Assembly (NCBI GenBank): GCA_029204225.1
Contig: MU832043.1
Span: forward strand, 1 to 64,000
Reading direction: 5' to 3'
Length of the DNA: 64,000 nt
From: Diphasiastrum complanatum
Taxonomy: Eukaryota; Streptophyta; Lycopodiopsida; Lycopodiales; Lycopodiaceae
The notes beneath the pieces were generated by a model. That model searched no databases. It saw only the letters and a list, made by a program, of their open reading frames with translations, and was not told where the DNA came from. Made by a program: the position numbers and the translations under genes. Position 1 is the first letter of the stretch. Each line of letters begins with the position of its first letter. Shown one piece after another: positions 49,856 to 62,168 of the stretch.

Positions 49856-51662
49856 ATGGAGTTCGATGAGTACGAATACTTGGAAAAAATGGTCGAAAAC
49901 CCTGACAGTTCCAAAGATGGCGCTGCCACTGGGAACGAAGAGCAGCAGGTGATTGACAGAGATGGAAGGGATTCCAGAAGGATCTTTAATAGGAGTAAGG
50001 AGCGTGTTCATGGCCGAGATCGTGCTGCCAAAAGAGGCCGGGGAGAGGAGGGGGAGCGACGGGCAAGTGATAGAGGCGAAAAGGGTAAGGTGTCTAGGGT
50101 TTATGTTCATCGTGAAAAACATTCTCGAGAACGGGATAAGGAGAGGGAGCATGAAGGCAGAGCTGAGAGGGGGAGGCGAGATACAGAAAGAGGCGAGAGG
50201 GATGAGAGGGTTCGGCCCATCGAGAAGGATGATAAAGATTCTAGAAGCAGTGATAGGGATGGGACGCGTGAGAAGGAAAGAGAGCGAGGAATAAACCCTA
50301 GGAAGAGCATGGAGTCGGATCGAAACTTTGGAAAAGAGAATGATCATGATAAGGAAAGGGTCCAAGAAAAGGAAGCAAGCGAAGGTAGAGGGACGGACAG
50401 CCGTCTCGAAATAATTCGAGAATACAAGCATCGGTATGTCATATATCGTGAATGAAATAGGCTCTTTTTGACCTAACCCTTGTTTTGATGGTTAGAAGAA
50501 GTAATGATCTTGCTAGCTACATCATAGCTGAAATATTTTTAAATCTTTTAAACAACGTATTTCACATTCTCGATGCTGCATATGTGATTCTAATATAATG
50601 TGTGGAAGTCCAACAATTTGATTCAATGAAACTGTTCTATATGATAATCCAATCGCAATTTCTATGATGTTCTTACCTGAATTAATCTCATTTGGATATC
50701 AAGTGGTAGAACTTTGAAAGTGGACATGATTAAAGTTTGTAGTGCAGAGGTAAACCTGTATATCCAACTTCCAAGTACCGAGCCATCATCAAATAACCAC
50801 AGATCTAGACTGTAGTGTACTCTATCAAGTTTAACTTTTCAGATTTCAACAAGCACCCTCTGCTCCATTTGAAAGATGCAAAATGCAAGCTTCAATTGTT
50901 GAAGGCTCAGAAGCTCCCACTGTTTGGAATTGAGAATTGTTGTAAGCTTAGTTTTATTGAGCAAGAATGTTATTGGTTTACTGGCTACTGAATTGAAACA
51001 AATCACGTGATAGCTTAAAGATTTGGTTTGGCAGATGGATCTGCACATTTGGGTGACTGCAATTTATTTATCGACAACCCAAAACTGATCAGTGATGTAT
51101 GTAAATACAATATTGGAGTATTCTATCAGTACAATATAGTTTGACCTTGTCAGGAATCAGGTGCTTGCTGGCTGATGTTAGTAAATATGTACGGCTGATC
51201 AATGTCATCACTGATGCAATTAGTGCTTGCTCCTATCAATGAGCATGACAAAAGATTAGGTTGAAAAGTTCTGATGTGCTGAAAATCATGCATCGAGCAG
51301 GTCAATCTGCCCACAATTTACTTCTCATCGTTTCTAAGTTTATGTGAACCAAACTGAAAGCAGCTCGTGCCCTTCAAAAATTTGAGACCTGTGTTCATTG
51401 TCAAGAAGGTGTATGAGTTGCATTCAAATTCAAATGCTCATTTCACGATTCTGATTTGTATGCTCATGGGAAAAATTGTATCATTGGAAATGATTACTTG
51501 TGAAAAGTTTTCTCAATTCTGTTTTGGTTTTCCAGTCATCTTTGAAAATAGTTTGTCGTCTGCAGCCATTCAAGGCAAAATAGGGACAAGAAAGAAGAAT
51601 CTGGCCGGACTGAACCTGAGGCTGACCCTGAGAGAGATCAACGAACTGTTTTTGCCTACCAG
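49856..51662 (+). CDS. RBM39: CC1-like/RBM39 splicing factor, first two exons
   Basis: Exon 1 is 49856-50433. It starts MEFDEYEYLEKMVENPDSSK, the conserved opening of plant RBM39/CC1-like proteins, and continues as an Arg/Glu/Asp/Ser-rich tract to residue 192, the RS-like region that binds other splicing proteins in the nucleus. The donor cg|gtatgt leaves phase 2. Exon 2 ends at 51662 with EPEADPERDQRTVFAYQ, a family signature just before RRM1, and a GT follows. Its acceptor is either tgcag (exon from 51566) or ttcaag (from 51575); both restore phase. The first option gives 225 residues. The three RRM exons of the family, some 250 residues more, are not found in the remaining 12 kb, which is full of antisense TEs. 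The gene is therefore cut by the window with a very long intron 2, or is broken. Confidence 0.85.
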
Positions 51663-51708
51663 GTAGTGTGAACATTTACGTTTGCAATTGCAGTGATTCA
51701 TTTACATT

Positions 51709-51723
<15 letters not shown>

Positions 51724-51777
<54 letters not shown>
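51724..51777. repeat. (GA)n tract A, 3' tail of LINE 1
   Basis: 54 bp of GA preceded by a (GT)n run. On the minus strand it reads as (TC)n directly after the LINE 1 3' UTR. Confidence 0.95.
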
Positions 51778-51782
<5 letters not shown>

Positions 51783-53509
51783 TAAACATCTTTTCCATGC
51801 CCTTAGGCGTATAAGACAAACAAAGTACATTAGAAAGATGGAACAAGGATGTATCAATGCCGTCAAGCAAACTAACTAAATCAACTAGCTAACTAAGAAG
51901 AGATTTATGGCTAGGAATATATGGTACGAAGACCATTTACAATCTCAACTGGGCATCTCTTCATTTCTCTAACTTTGATTCCGTATCAAAATTCAAACTC
52001 TTATTACAATAGGTTTACGATTTACAAATTGGATAATACCATCACGATAAATAAGCCGTTTACTAGTTGTTGTAGCTTCCTGTCTTTCCCTTTTTCGTTC
52101 TTGCACCTGGATGACTCGTCCAAGTAGATTTTGGTGCTGTGCAACTTCGATCTCTGCTCTAACACTTTACGACGATGAGACGCTAAAGTGAAGCGTATAA
52201 CATAGGTATCTGGATCTTTCTTAGGTTGCCAAGCAATTTCCATACCTTTGGAGTGGTGCTGAAGGTTATCCTCCAAGAAAATCTTAGCCTCATTAATAGT
52301 GTTTTGGGAATTTGGAATACCTCGAACGCGAACGTTAAGAGCTTTCTGTTCTTGTAGATGGCCTTCAGTGAAAGTCGCTGAGATTAACGAAGATGACGGA
52401 AGAATAGCAGGAGATGAACCTTTGAGTACATCTACCCATGATTGGACAGCCGTGTGATGCTGTTCCACTTGTGCTTCGAGCTGCTGGATCTTAGCTAGGT
52501 AGATTGAGAAGACTCTTTGATTTTGATAGCTGCAACCTCGATTTTGATAGCCTCAACTTCTTTCTTGAGTTCTCCAAAGGACATATCTAGCTTCTGAAGG
52601 TGCGTTTGCATTGCTGAAAACATAGATTTTTGAGAAGCAGGTTTTTCTCGATGGTTGTTAAGGTATTGAAATATTCTTTCTTGATCTGCACGAAGAACAA
52701 AGATCATGAAGGATGTGGGCAAAAGTGCTTTTGGATTATTCCAATGTTTCATGGGTCCCTTTCATACGTCGTTTCAAAATGGGAGGTTCATGTTCGAAAC
52801 AAGAAATTCTTTTAGGGTTTTTTATTTGAAAATGTGTTTTTATGTATTTTTTGGGGTTTAGAGATGTCATAGAAAGACTAGTATCAAGTAGATACATTCA
52901 ATTTTATGAGAATGCTCTAGAGAATGCAATTTCAAGAGGAGAAACTGTGCATGGTCACTTTCCTTAGTCAAAAAAATTGCCCTCTTTTAGCAGTCGTTTT
53001 GAATGTAAGAAATGTGTTTCGAAACAAGCCTTTTCGAATGGGGCGTTTCAAACGTGTTTCTTTGTTCGAAACCCGTTTCGATGAACATTGGGTTATTCGA
53101 ATCTCGATCATTCGGAGACAACAATAGAGCTAAAGTAAGCTCACTATTACCAAGAACATGATTTGATGGGGAGATAGGAGCTGCAACAGGGATAGGAGGT
53201 GTAGGAGTCGAAGAAGCAAGAGTAGATGGCTGAAGCATGGATGGAGCTGTAGAAGGTGTAGAAGGAGAAGGGACGGTGTCAGGGCCACGATTCACAGTAG
53301 TTTTCCCATTAAGCCAGGCGGCCAGACACAACAACTTGTTGGCTAGGTTCGCTAGAGTAGCGATGGAGTAGTCAGAAGTAGCGTTGGCAATCTGTAGATG
53401 TGCTTTCGCTAGGCACGCTAGCTGAGAGAGACCCTTCAATGGTAGCAGGTGCGATGGCAAGTAGGCTCATGGTGGCAGCGAGCAGCATCTGCTAGTTCCC
53501 ATCGCGCGA

Positions 53510-53511
<2 letters not shown>
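51778..53511 (-). mobile_element. LINE 1: ORF1 and 3' end
   Basis: On the minus strand, from about 53500: a Pro/Ser/Thr-rich start (SPSTPSTAPSMLQPSTLAS), a coiled-coil stretch (LQKLDMSFGELKKEVEAIKI, about 52590), then LNVRVRGIPNSQNTINEAKI and DTYVIRFTLASHRRKVL, ending SSRCKNEKGKDRK (52470-52022). A coiled coil followed by an RRM-like fold and a basic tail is the usual plan of LINE ORF1, an RNA-binding chaperone. Stops separate the parts. ORF2 is absent: the 3' UTR and (TC)n tail come right after ORF1. It is deleted or non-autonomous. It lies in the presumed intron 2 of the RBM39-like gene. Confidence 0.6.

Positions 53512-53577
<66 letters not shown>
53512..53577. repeat. (GA)n tract B
   Basis: 66 bp of GA. 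On the minus strand it is the tail of LINE 2 and at the same time abuts the 5' end of LINE 1. Confidence 0.95.
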
Positions 53578-53879
<302 letters not shown>

Positions 53880-54055
53880 AAGCTTTATTAATGTCTTTTC
53901 CATGCCAAAAGGTACATGTCAAGTATGTGGTAACCATAGGAGCGTATGAAACGTCTCCAAAACAATAACAAAAGTAGCAATCTAGAGCTAAAGCTATAAA
54001 CTGAAATAGATGTGATGCTATTAGAAACATGTGGGAGCATGTATACTGCTAACAG

Positions 54056-54667
54056 TCATGAGTGAGGTATGACGCTATCATCTAGTCCTGTCCTGCTGGT
54101 GCTGATGGTATAGAAGGATGCATGAAGGGCCAGTGGTGGTCTCTGACGTCGTCTGAGAGGATGAAGAGGTCTCCTCGTGATAGGTCGAGTAGCTCGTGCT
54201 GCAACATGGGTATGTGTGGGACGCTGTCTCTGGTCTCTGTGGGCAAGTAGGTCATCATCATCATCGTCACCGTCATCAAAATGTCCTCTCCTCCTGGAGA
54301 AGAAAGAAGTGATCTGAGGCTGAGAAACCTGACTCGGCTGGGCTGTCTGATACAAATCCTGTCGTAGTATAAACATCTCTCGTATCATGAGTGCCGCGCA
54401 TCGGGAATCCTCATAAGCTATGAGCGATCGTAAGGTGACAGGTGCGTCTCGGAACAAACAGTGGTATCTCTCTCTGATCTCGTAATATACCGGGCACCTA
54501 AAGATAAAGTGCTCCTCTGACTCCACCTCCTCTAAAGAGCATAACTGGCAAATCCGCTCCTCTCTAGGGGTACTTGGGAATCTACCAGTCTCAATAGCCA
54601 ACTGATGTGATGATACACGGAGTTGTCCCAATGTAAATCTGAGGCAATGTGATAGTCTCGAGTCCAA
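54056..54667 (-). pseudogene. LINE 3 ORF2 C-terminus, open 203 codons
   Basis: Begins in LSHCLRFTLGQLRVSSHQLA, holds the C-x2-C-x9-H-x4-C zinc motif, then an acidic run (DDGDDDDDDLL) and a basic tail, and ends in TGA 180 bp before the (TC)n tail. Confidence 0.75.
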
Positions 54668-55255
54668 ATAATGCGGTAAGACCGGGAACCCTGCTATGTC
54701 AAGCTCAATAAAATGAGTCCAGTAGTAGCCGGGTTTAACCCCAAGCTGTCGCCCCCAAGTACGGTCGAGATATGCCCGATATAAGATGTGCCTGATATAC
54801 TGATGAGTACCTGAGGGGAGCTCTGTAATGGAGAAATGGGATGCATGAGAGAACCATGATAGTCGATAACCCTGGTCATGAAGAAAGTGTGAGGAGACAA
54901 GTCATGTCTGTGTATATCTCATATCCTCATCGAGCAGAGCCTGGATTCTCTGAATGTATGTGATAAGCTGGAACGCGGCATATATCTGAATGGGTGGAAC
55001 GACAAACTCTGCTAGAAGGATCTCATGTGGAACCGAGGGCTTCGCCCGAATCATACGGGCTAACATGGTGGTTTGCAATCGTGAGATGCTGGTCCAATGT
55101 GATGAAGGGAGGCCGGTGCACCATGTCTCTGCTGCATATAAGGCTGTGGGGGTGACAATATTATAAAAGAGTCTACACTTACTGCGAACATCTCGGATGA
55201 GCTTCCTGAAACAGAACCGCTCAAGCTGAACAAGAGAGGAATGCCCCTTCCCAAG

Positions 55256-55729
55256 TCAGGTGGTGGCAGCTTGCCGCATGCTGAAGGTAGGACCAGAGAA
55301 GAGTATCCCCAAATAGGTATAAGAGGAAACTATCTCTAAGGCCTGTCCATCTAGGATGAGCTCCTGGCGCTGCATGAAGGCTTGAGAAGTGTTGAAGACC
55401 ATAACCTTGGTCTTCGCAGTGTTCACCCCCAACCCCCATCTGGTACAAAATCCCTGTAAACAATCCAGCTGCCTCTGCAAACCCTCTCTGGTCGGGGATA
55501 CTAGTACTACATCATCCGCATAAAGGAGAATAGCAATCAGAATGGTGCCAAGTCTACAGCCACCCCCGCCACATTGTGAGATGACTCGCTCTAACTCATC
55601 AATATACAATCCAAAGAGAACCGGTGAAAGAGAGCACCCCTGTTTCACCCCAATGGTGCTCCAAATGTGATCAGATAAGCCACTGCTATGTCGGAAACAT
55701 CCCAAGACCTTCTCATAAAGAGCCATCAC
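55256..55729 (-). pseudogene. LINE 3 reverse transcriptase palm, open 157 codons
   Basis: Contains the RT blocks GVKQGCSLSPVLF, YADD and the later TKVMVFN and YTYLGILFSGP segments in one frame. This is the best-preserved part of LINE 3. Confidence 0.85.
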
Positions 55730-56410
55730 TGCTAAAACAATATATGTGGAGACAAGGTCACGAAGTCTCTGAATGAGCAGGGAGCAGAATCGAAGGCCTT
55801 CCTGAAATCTACAACACAGCAGTAAACCCTCTCTTTCCTGTACTTAGCTTCCTCGATCAAGGCTCGTAGTGTAAAAATATGGTCAGTGGTAGAATAATGA
55901 GATCGGAAACCTGCCTGCCCCAATGCATGTAATCTCCGAGCTTCTGCCTCTGAACTCACTGCAGACTGGAGTATGGTACCATAGAGCTTCGTGAGAACAT
56001 GTCCGATCATGATGGTGCGGTAATTACCAGGAATCATGGGATCACCATTTTTATGAATAGGGTGGATGATGTTGGTGCACCAGGATGAGGGGAAACCAGA
56101 GACAACGGCGGAAGTGAGGAGAGTGGCTAGTAAGGAGGTCGGAAGCATGGGTTAGGAGTTCAGATTCAAGGTCTTCGATATCTCTTGCTTTATGGGACTT
56201 CATTCTCTTGATGGCCGTAAGTACCATGTCAGATGTGAAGAAGGTGAACTCAGAGGGGCATGGGGAGATAGAGATGGGTGTGTCAGTGGGTATGGTATAT
56301 AGTTTGGTAGCGTATTCGGTTCATATGCGAAGGTCATCCAGGAGGGGTGGTGGAGCACGAGGGATAAACTCACGCCAAAAGGCGCCTGAAGAGGAACTGA
56401 AGAGAAGATC

Positions 56411-56414
<4 letters not shown>

Positions 56415-56478
<64 letters not shown>
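56415..56478. repeat. (GA)n tract D
   Basis: 64 bp of GA at the exact 5' truncation point of LINE 3. Its right flank is unrelated to the LINE 3' UTR. Confidence 0.95.
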
Positions 56479-56482
<4 letters not shown>

Positions 56483-56991
56483 GGGCTCAAAAGTTGACAC
56501 TCTCTCTAGAAAGATCTAGAGGATGAACTATAGAGGACATCTATCATGCGTGTCCCATCATTACTCTCATAGGTCTGCAGTTTTGAATGACAAGCATGAT
56601 TGAATAGTGTTTGAGGTTACGTAAAAGATGTGTGTATGTATTCACGTGTGTTTGACTTCTAGACGGAAATGTTTACATGTCTCATCATACCAGGGTTGGT
56701 GTGGATGGTGAGAGAGGGTGTAGGAAGGAGATTTTTGATGTCTGGATGGGAAGGCAATAGAGGCGGATTTGTGAAGCACAGTTGCGAGTAAAGTGGCCCA
56801 GGTCTAAAGTGGGCTATTATGTGGGAAACAGAGTAGGGAGGAGAGAGAGACACTTCTAGGAGTTGGGAGGTTTTTAGTTGATTAACCAAAATCAGCGAGG
56901 CATGAGATTTATTATCCAGTTGATGGACAAATTCAGAAGTTGCAACCATTGGATCTCAAGCAGCATATCATAGATCCTAAGATTCATAAGG
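56479..56991. other. no gene seen
   Basis: Spacer between tract D and the Gypsy relic. The frame at 56659-56949 has no domain. Confidence 0.4.
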
Positions 56992-57843
56992 TCAAAGGAT
57001 AGTACATATTGGTAAGTAGGTGGAATACCGCCTTTGAGCAGGGTCCAACTTCTTGCTTTCAAAAGCCACCGGTCTACCATCCTGATATAGGATTGCGCCT
57101 ATAGCATAGTCACTGGCATCCGTTTCAAGTACATACGGCTTGTTAGGATCCACTATGTGTAGAATAGGCGCTGTAGTTACACAGTATTTGAGGTTCTCAA
57201 AACTCTGATTCAACTCTTCAGTCCAAGTAACTGGAGGACTGAATTTACTGTGCCGGCTAACTCTTTTAGCCCCTTTGAGGACATTCGTCAAGGCCAATGC
57301 AATCAATGCATAGTTCAAGATGAATCTATGAATAAACCCCGTAAAGCCCAAAAAAGACTTAACCTCACGGATGGTTTTAGGGATAGGCCATTCACGTACT
57401 TGTCGGACTTTATTTGGGTCAATTTCCAACCCATGGTACGAAATAATGTGACCAAGGTATAACAACCTTTTCTGGAAGAATACACATTTGGATTCCTTGG
57501 CAAAAGGCTTCTCCTGTCTAAGTAACTTTAAGACAGTCCTGAGATGCTCCTCATGCTCCTCCAAGGTCTTACTATAGATGAGAATATCATCTAAGTAGAC
57601 TATTACAAACTTTCCCAGATATGGACGAAGAAGATCGTTCATCATCTGCTGGAAAGTCGTTGGAGCATTTGTCAAGCCAAATGGTGAAACCAGAAACTCA
57701 TAATGGCCATACCTAGTTCTAAACTTGGTTTTTTCAATATCCTCAGTCTTTATGCGAATCTGATGATACCCTGATCTCAAATCGATTTTGGTGAAGTACT
57801 TTGCACCATGCAATCGATCAACCAGTTCATCCATTTGTGGCAA
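56992..57843 (-). pseudogene. Gypsy RT-RNase H, 283 codons
   Basis: Carries YLDD, the GH(I)-type LYLGHIISYHGLEIDPNK block and the RNase H start with catalytic-type TDASDYAIGA. It ends abruptly, probably at a deletion, near 57000. Confidence 0.88.
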
Positions 57844-59066
57844 AGGATAACGGTTTTTAACTTATTCAACTTCTTAAAGTCCACACAAAGACGAGTGCCT
57901 CCGTCTTTTTTATCAACAAGGAGCACAGGTGCCTCCCAGGGAGATTTACTAGGCCTAACATGGCCCATCTTAAGGTAATTTTGCAATTGCCTATAAACCT
58001 CATCCTCTTCAGTAGTACTCATCCTATATGGATACAGTGATATAGGAGAACTACCAGGAATCAGTTTAATACCATGGTCAACACCCCTAGAGGGGGGAAG
58101 ACCCTCAGGAAGCTGTTCAGGAAATACGTCGTTAAATTCTTGTCTAAGTTTCCTAAAAATTTCACCTTCCGGCGAATTTTCTTGTTTTAGGTTATTAGAC
58201 ATTAATTCCATTTGGAGATTGTAAAATTGCAAACTACGTTCTTCGTGGTAAGTAAAATCCTTTAACCAACATAAATAAGAATTGCAATCAACAATATCCA
58301 TACATTTAACAGTTTCCAAAGCAGAAAGCATATACGGAGTATAAATATCAACATTTCCATTCAATTCTATGAGTGAGCCGTTATGTAAGAACGACAAACT
58401 GTGTGTTACATAGTTTTTCTTCATAGACTCGTTCCTCTCATAGAACCACTCTTTACCAAGTATAACATCTACCCTATCTAGATTCATAATATGAAAGTCT
58501 AATTTATCCTTATAGGCTTGAATCTCTATTGGTAGACGTGGGACTATCCGGTCCCAAACTTGGCTTTCTGCTCCATTTGCCAGCTTCACTGTGTATCGGT
58601 GGTCACTTTGCCTTGTTTCCACCTTTAGCTTCTGCAACAAATTTGCGTTAATAAAATTATGTGTGGAACCATCGTCAAATAAAACAGTTACGGCTTGGCC
58701 ATCCACAATCCCCTTCATCCGAATGAGGTCGTGAGGGCCAAAAACAGCCGTATTAAAACAACAATGCTCACACACAGAATTACCAGCAAAGGAAAGATCT
58801 ACACTAGATATGCTAGAGTTACCTGGCGTCTCAAAAGATGCCCCTTTAGCTTTCCGTTTCTTTGGACATTCCTTCGCGACATGACCTGGTTCCATACAAT
58901 TGAAGCACAGATTGTCGCTTCTGGCTTTCATGAAGGTTTCCTGGTCCAAGGTAGATCTTTTCTTCGATTTCCCTGAACCTGAAGCCCCTTCCTTTGCCTT
59001 ATCTTTCGATAAGGAGGGCCTCTTACCCTTTACGTCGGGCAAGACACCAGTCTCAGGCTTAGCCAT
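57777..59066 (-). pseudogene. Gypsy gag knuckle-protease-RT start, 429 codons
   Basis: Longest single piece of the Gypsy element, with the CCHC knuckle around residue 53-66, retropepsin around 130-210 and the RT fingers at the end. The frame is lost just before the 'TKIDLRSGYHQI' block, which lies in the next frame. Confidence 0.88.
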
Positions 59067-59758
59067 CGTACGAGTATCATCGTAGATTCTGGCGAAGCGA
59101 ACAACATCCTCGAGGGTAAGAGGCTAGTTCCTCCTGACCTCTAGCTGATAGTCTCTTGGCAACCCCAGTATAAAATGCAACTTTACTAGCAAAGGATCTA
59201 TTCTAGTTGCAAAACGAGAATAGACCTCTTGAAATTCTTGTAAATACTGATCCAGGGGCCGGTTTCCCATATGGATCGTTGCATACTGACGATAAAATTC
59301 AAAATCATTAAGAATAGGAAGGAAGGCCGCCTTAATGGCCTTACAGAAATCCACCCAATTCCTAGGAACTTCAGGCTTACCCCTTATATCTTGCCACCAG
59401 GTAAATGCTTTACCTCGTAGGTACATGACGACTAGATTGATCTTGTTGTCCTCGGATGAATCGTGCATGGAAAAGTGCGAATTCCATCGATCCAGCCATT
59501 GCAAGACCGCCTCCGGGGTTCTATCCTTCTTTTCCCCAGCAAAATCCTCAGGAGTAAACAAGGGTTGATGCACCAATTGCCTTAGCTGCGTCAATTCCTT
59601 GAGATCCTGTTGATCCCTATGTGCTTTGCTTGCATATCCACAATCTGTTGCTGTAGACTGTTAATAGCCAGCATCAAAGCATCAGGGTCTAAAACAGAGG
59701 CAAATACTATATCCTCATGAACAGGGGACATAGGCTGTGTGGTAGGAGTAGGCTCCAT

Positions 59759-60671
59759 TTTTACAAAGAGAAGAGAGGTGAATTAAGAAGAGATGATAGA
59801 AGAGAATCAAAAGCTACTCAAGGAAGGTAGATACAAGGCTACTCTTGCTGTCTCTTCACAAACCAGATGGTATTGTCCATGGCTGCCAAGAGGAATAAGA
59901 GAGAGCAAGAAGAAGGATGCACCACCACCTCCACCTCTTCTTCCCAAAAAAACTCATGCATAGGAGAGGTATGCCTCCCTCTCCATGCTTGCTTACCACC
60001 TGCCAAGTGGCTTTTCTTTGCCACTAAAACGTGATCACAACCAAGGGATTGGTTAGTTTTCATCCCTCGTGGCAAATAGATGCCACCTCACCCCTTCATC
60101 CGTTACACTGGCCTTCAGGCCTTCTTCGCTGGATTTCAGACCCCTAACACCTTCGTTGCAGTTCATCGCAACAGGGGGCTCACATTTTTAAATAAAAAAA
60201 AGGTTGAGGCTCGCGGAACTACTGTTCGTTTGCTACTGGCCCAACGGAACTGCCTTCAAGACACCTGTCCGCCCCTGGATAGCAATTTGAAGGGTTAATT
60301 TTTAAAAAATTTACAATCTCGTGCAAGGCAAGAGTTTCCCTCTGAAGAAGCAGCGATCAACTAGTTTTTCTTTAACGCTGGGGGGCCTCTAAATTGCCAA
60401 CCCTGTGCCTCGGATCTGAGCGGAATCAAGAACCGCTCCTTTCTGCCACCTGTCCGGCTCTGGACAGTGCCACGTGGCAGTGTACTAGGGGCCCTATTGC
60501 CTTCGTTTTTTGAAAAAAATTCTTTCCAAAAAACCAAAAACAGCGAAGGACTAAACACAAAAAGGTGCATAAAAAATGCGTTTTAAAACCGTTTTGAAAC
60601 CCGTTAGAAGCACCGAACTTTACAAGAGAAGCTCTATGGATCAACGCACCTGCTTTCAGCATGCAGTGGTT
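59759..60671 (-). other. leader of the Gypsy element
   Basis: Non-coding stretch between gag and the putative primer site. The small frames here (for example 59839-60075) show no domain. Confidence 0.45.
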
Positions 60672-60680
60672 GTGATACCA
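60672..60680 (-). other. possible primer-binding site, Gypsy element
   Basis: TGGTATCAC on the minus strand follows TTGTAACAT, which would be the LTR end (plus-strand LTR start TGTTACAATC at 60683). Tentative. Confidence 0.35.
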
Positions 60681-60682
60681 TA

Positions 60683-61074
60683 TGTTACAATCTTACTTAC
60701 TGCAAACCTTCAGGTGCCGGTTAACCACAAGAGACCGAACGGTTCACGTTCCACCCCGCCATAGGACCTAATCCAGGTCCACCCACCGTGCCCTGGCCTG
60801 TGACCGTATCAAGCTGGATCTGACCTCCATCCCAGACGGCGTCCCATACCACCGCCTAGGCTCTCAGCCATCTCTTGCCTCACGCTAGCAACACATCCTG
60901 GCCGTGCACACGCTCTCCATCCACCTCCTCCTAGGTAGACAGAATGGATGGCAACTGAGCCTTCCTCCCCTTGTATACCTCCAAGGAGAGAGACTCCAAG
61001 CCATGTGCACTCTTGGATCATGACACGTGGCAACCATGCAGGTTCACGAGTCACCGGTCAAGTCTACAGGCCCA
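60683..61074 (-). other. possible LTR part and spacer before the hAT relic
   Basis: GC-richer than the surroundings and non-coding. The inner LTR end may be at 60683; no outer end was identified. Confidence 0.3.
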
Positions 61075-62155
61075 GTCATCGTCCAGTCTCAAGTCTGGGT
61101 TTGGGACCCAAGGGAGTTGGGTCCCTAACACCGAACGTGCCCATGTAGAAACGAAATGCAGCTAGCTCCTCCATGAGTCTGATAGGATCCAGACCAATGT
61201 GTGGACCCACCCTGTAGATGTACTCAAGCCAATCCGCCTCGAGCTCCCTGTCTGCGATCTGTGTCGGAGAGAGGAAGAGGGCATGCAGTATGCGTGCAAA
61301 GCTGTGGATACTCCTGTGAAAGTAGTTCCACCGCGTCTCTTAGTTGAACTTCAGCTCGGTTATCCTGCACGTGAGAGGCATGGGGTTGGAGAAATTAAAA
61401 CGAAATCGAAGCAAAATATGGAAAAACGTAACATCAACTGAAAAACAAACTACAATCATTGAAAAGGTAAAGACCAAGTACATTACTATTCTGCTTACCT
61501 CTCTGGCAGCTGCAGGAACTGTCCAATCCGGTCCATGAGCTCGTACACCAATCCAAGTGTGGACCCTTCGCTGTCAACCATGCGGAGCACAATGTAGAGT
61601 GGACGTAGGAGTCGTGACAATGTCTGCGCATCAGAACTGGTCACCCCTCACCGTGGACGAAAAGTGCTCTCCATCCTGGGTGTGCTGAAACGTACTGGCA
61701 CGCCAAAGATCGCTGGCAACCATCTGTAGAAGCTGTGCCCTGCACCTGATCAGACGGTCGATGACCACCAAGTCGAACGCAAAGCGTGTGGGGGCTGGCT
61801 TCTGGAGGTCCAAATGGCTGAACACCCGGAACATGGCAAGAGCACGCCTAACCCAGGGAAGTGCACCTATGTCCCCCATGAGAAGGTCTATGCCGTGCGT
61901 TGCACAGGGGCTATGGACGATGTGGGGGAACTCGGCCTCTAGGAGGACACCCATCTGAACACAGTTGGTGGCATTGTCTGTCACCATCGTAACGACATGC
62001 TGGGGTGTTACGAGCACGTAACCAGTGCCGAACCCTAGAGAACACAGGAAGTCAGATACCACAGTCAGGGACGTGTCCAGTGTACACGTCCAATAGGGCA
62101 AGACAGTGTGAGTAGTGTGCCCCAGCATGGTCCATAGCCATGGCGGGCCTAACAC
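61075..62155 (-). pseudogene. hAT transposase remnant (DUF659-type), two exons
   Basis: Minus strand. The first part (62155-61631 frame) has VTDNATNCVQMGVLLEAEFP then HSPCATHGIDLLMGDIG and PAPTRFAFDLVVIDRLIRCR, the DDE-core order of plant hAT/DUF659 proteins (VTDN..NYV.AG, PCA.H..DL...DI, TRFA.....L). After a frame change, LYIVLRMVDSEGSTLGLVYE and LMDRIGQFLQLP lead to a gtaagc donor near 61500. About 110 bp on, ETRWNYFHRSIHSFARILHA and EADWLEYIYR continue to LMEELAAFRFYMGTFG (about 61140), the C-terminal dimerisation part. A stop (TAA) sits just before ETRWN. The N-terminal zinc finger is not seen. No terminal inverted repeats were found. Confidence 0.7.
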
Positions 62156-62168
62156 AGCCTAGGGACCC

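Larger units (their letters stand above)
56992..59758 (-). mobile_element. Gypsy element, gag to RNase H start
   Basis: Minus strand. Gag starts at 59758 (MEPTPTTQPMSPVHEDIVFA), shifts frame near 59610, then runs VLQWLDRWNSHFSMHD ... GKAFTWWQDIRGKPEVPRNW to a TAG near 59124. The same frame continues as 429 open codons (59066-57777): zinc knuckle CFNCMEPGHVAKEC, retropepsin with VLFDDGSTHNFI (DDG in place of DSG) and VDVILGKEWF, then the RT start (SPWEAPVLLVDKKDGGTRLC). After a frameshift near 57850 come 283 codons: RT (TKIDLRSGYHQIRI, VSPFGLTNAPTTF, active site VIVYLDDILIYSK) and the first part of RNase H (LETDASDYAIGAILYQDGRP) up to QRRYSTYLP. The rest of RNase H, integrase and 3' LTR are missing. 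Layout and RT resemble plant chromoviruses, but no chromodomain is available to confirm it. Confidence 0.9.

Noticed and set aside
49793-50431. 212-codon minus-strand frame over RBM39-like exon 1
   Set aside because: It is the antisense shadow of an Arg/Glu-rich exon. The plus-strand frame has the family start, a splice donor and a phase-matched exon 2.
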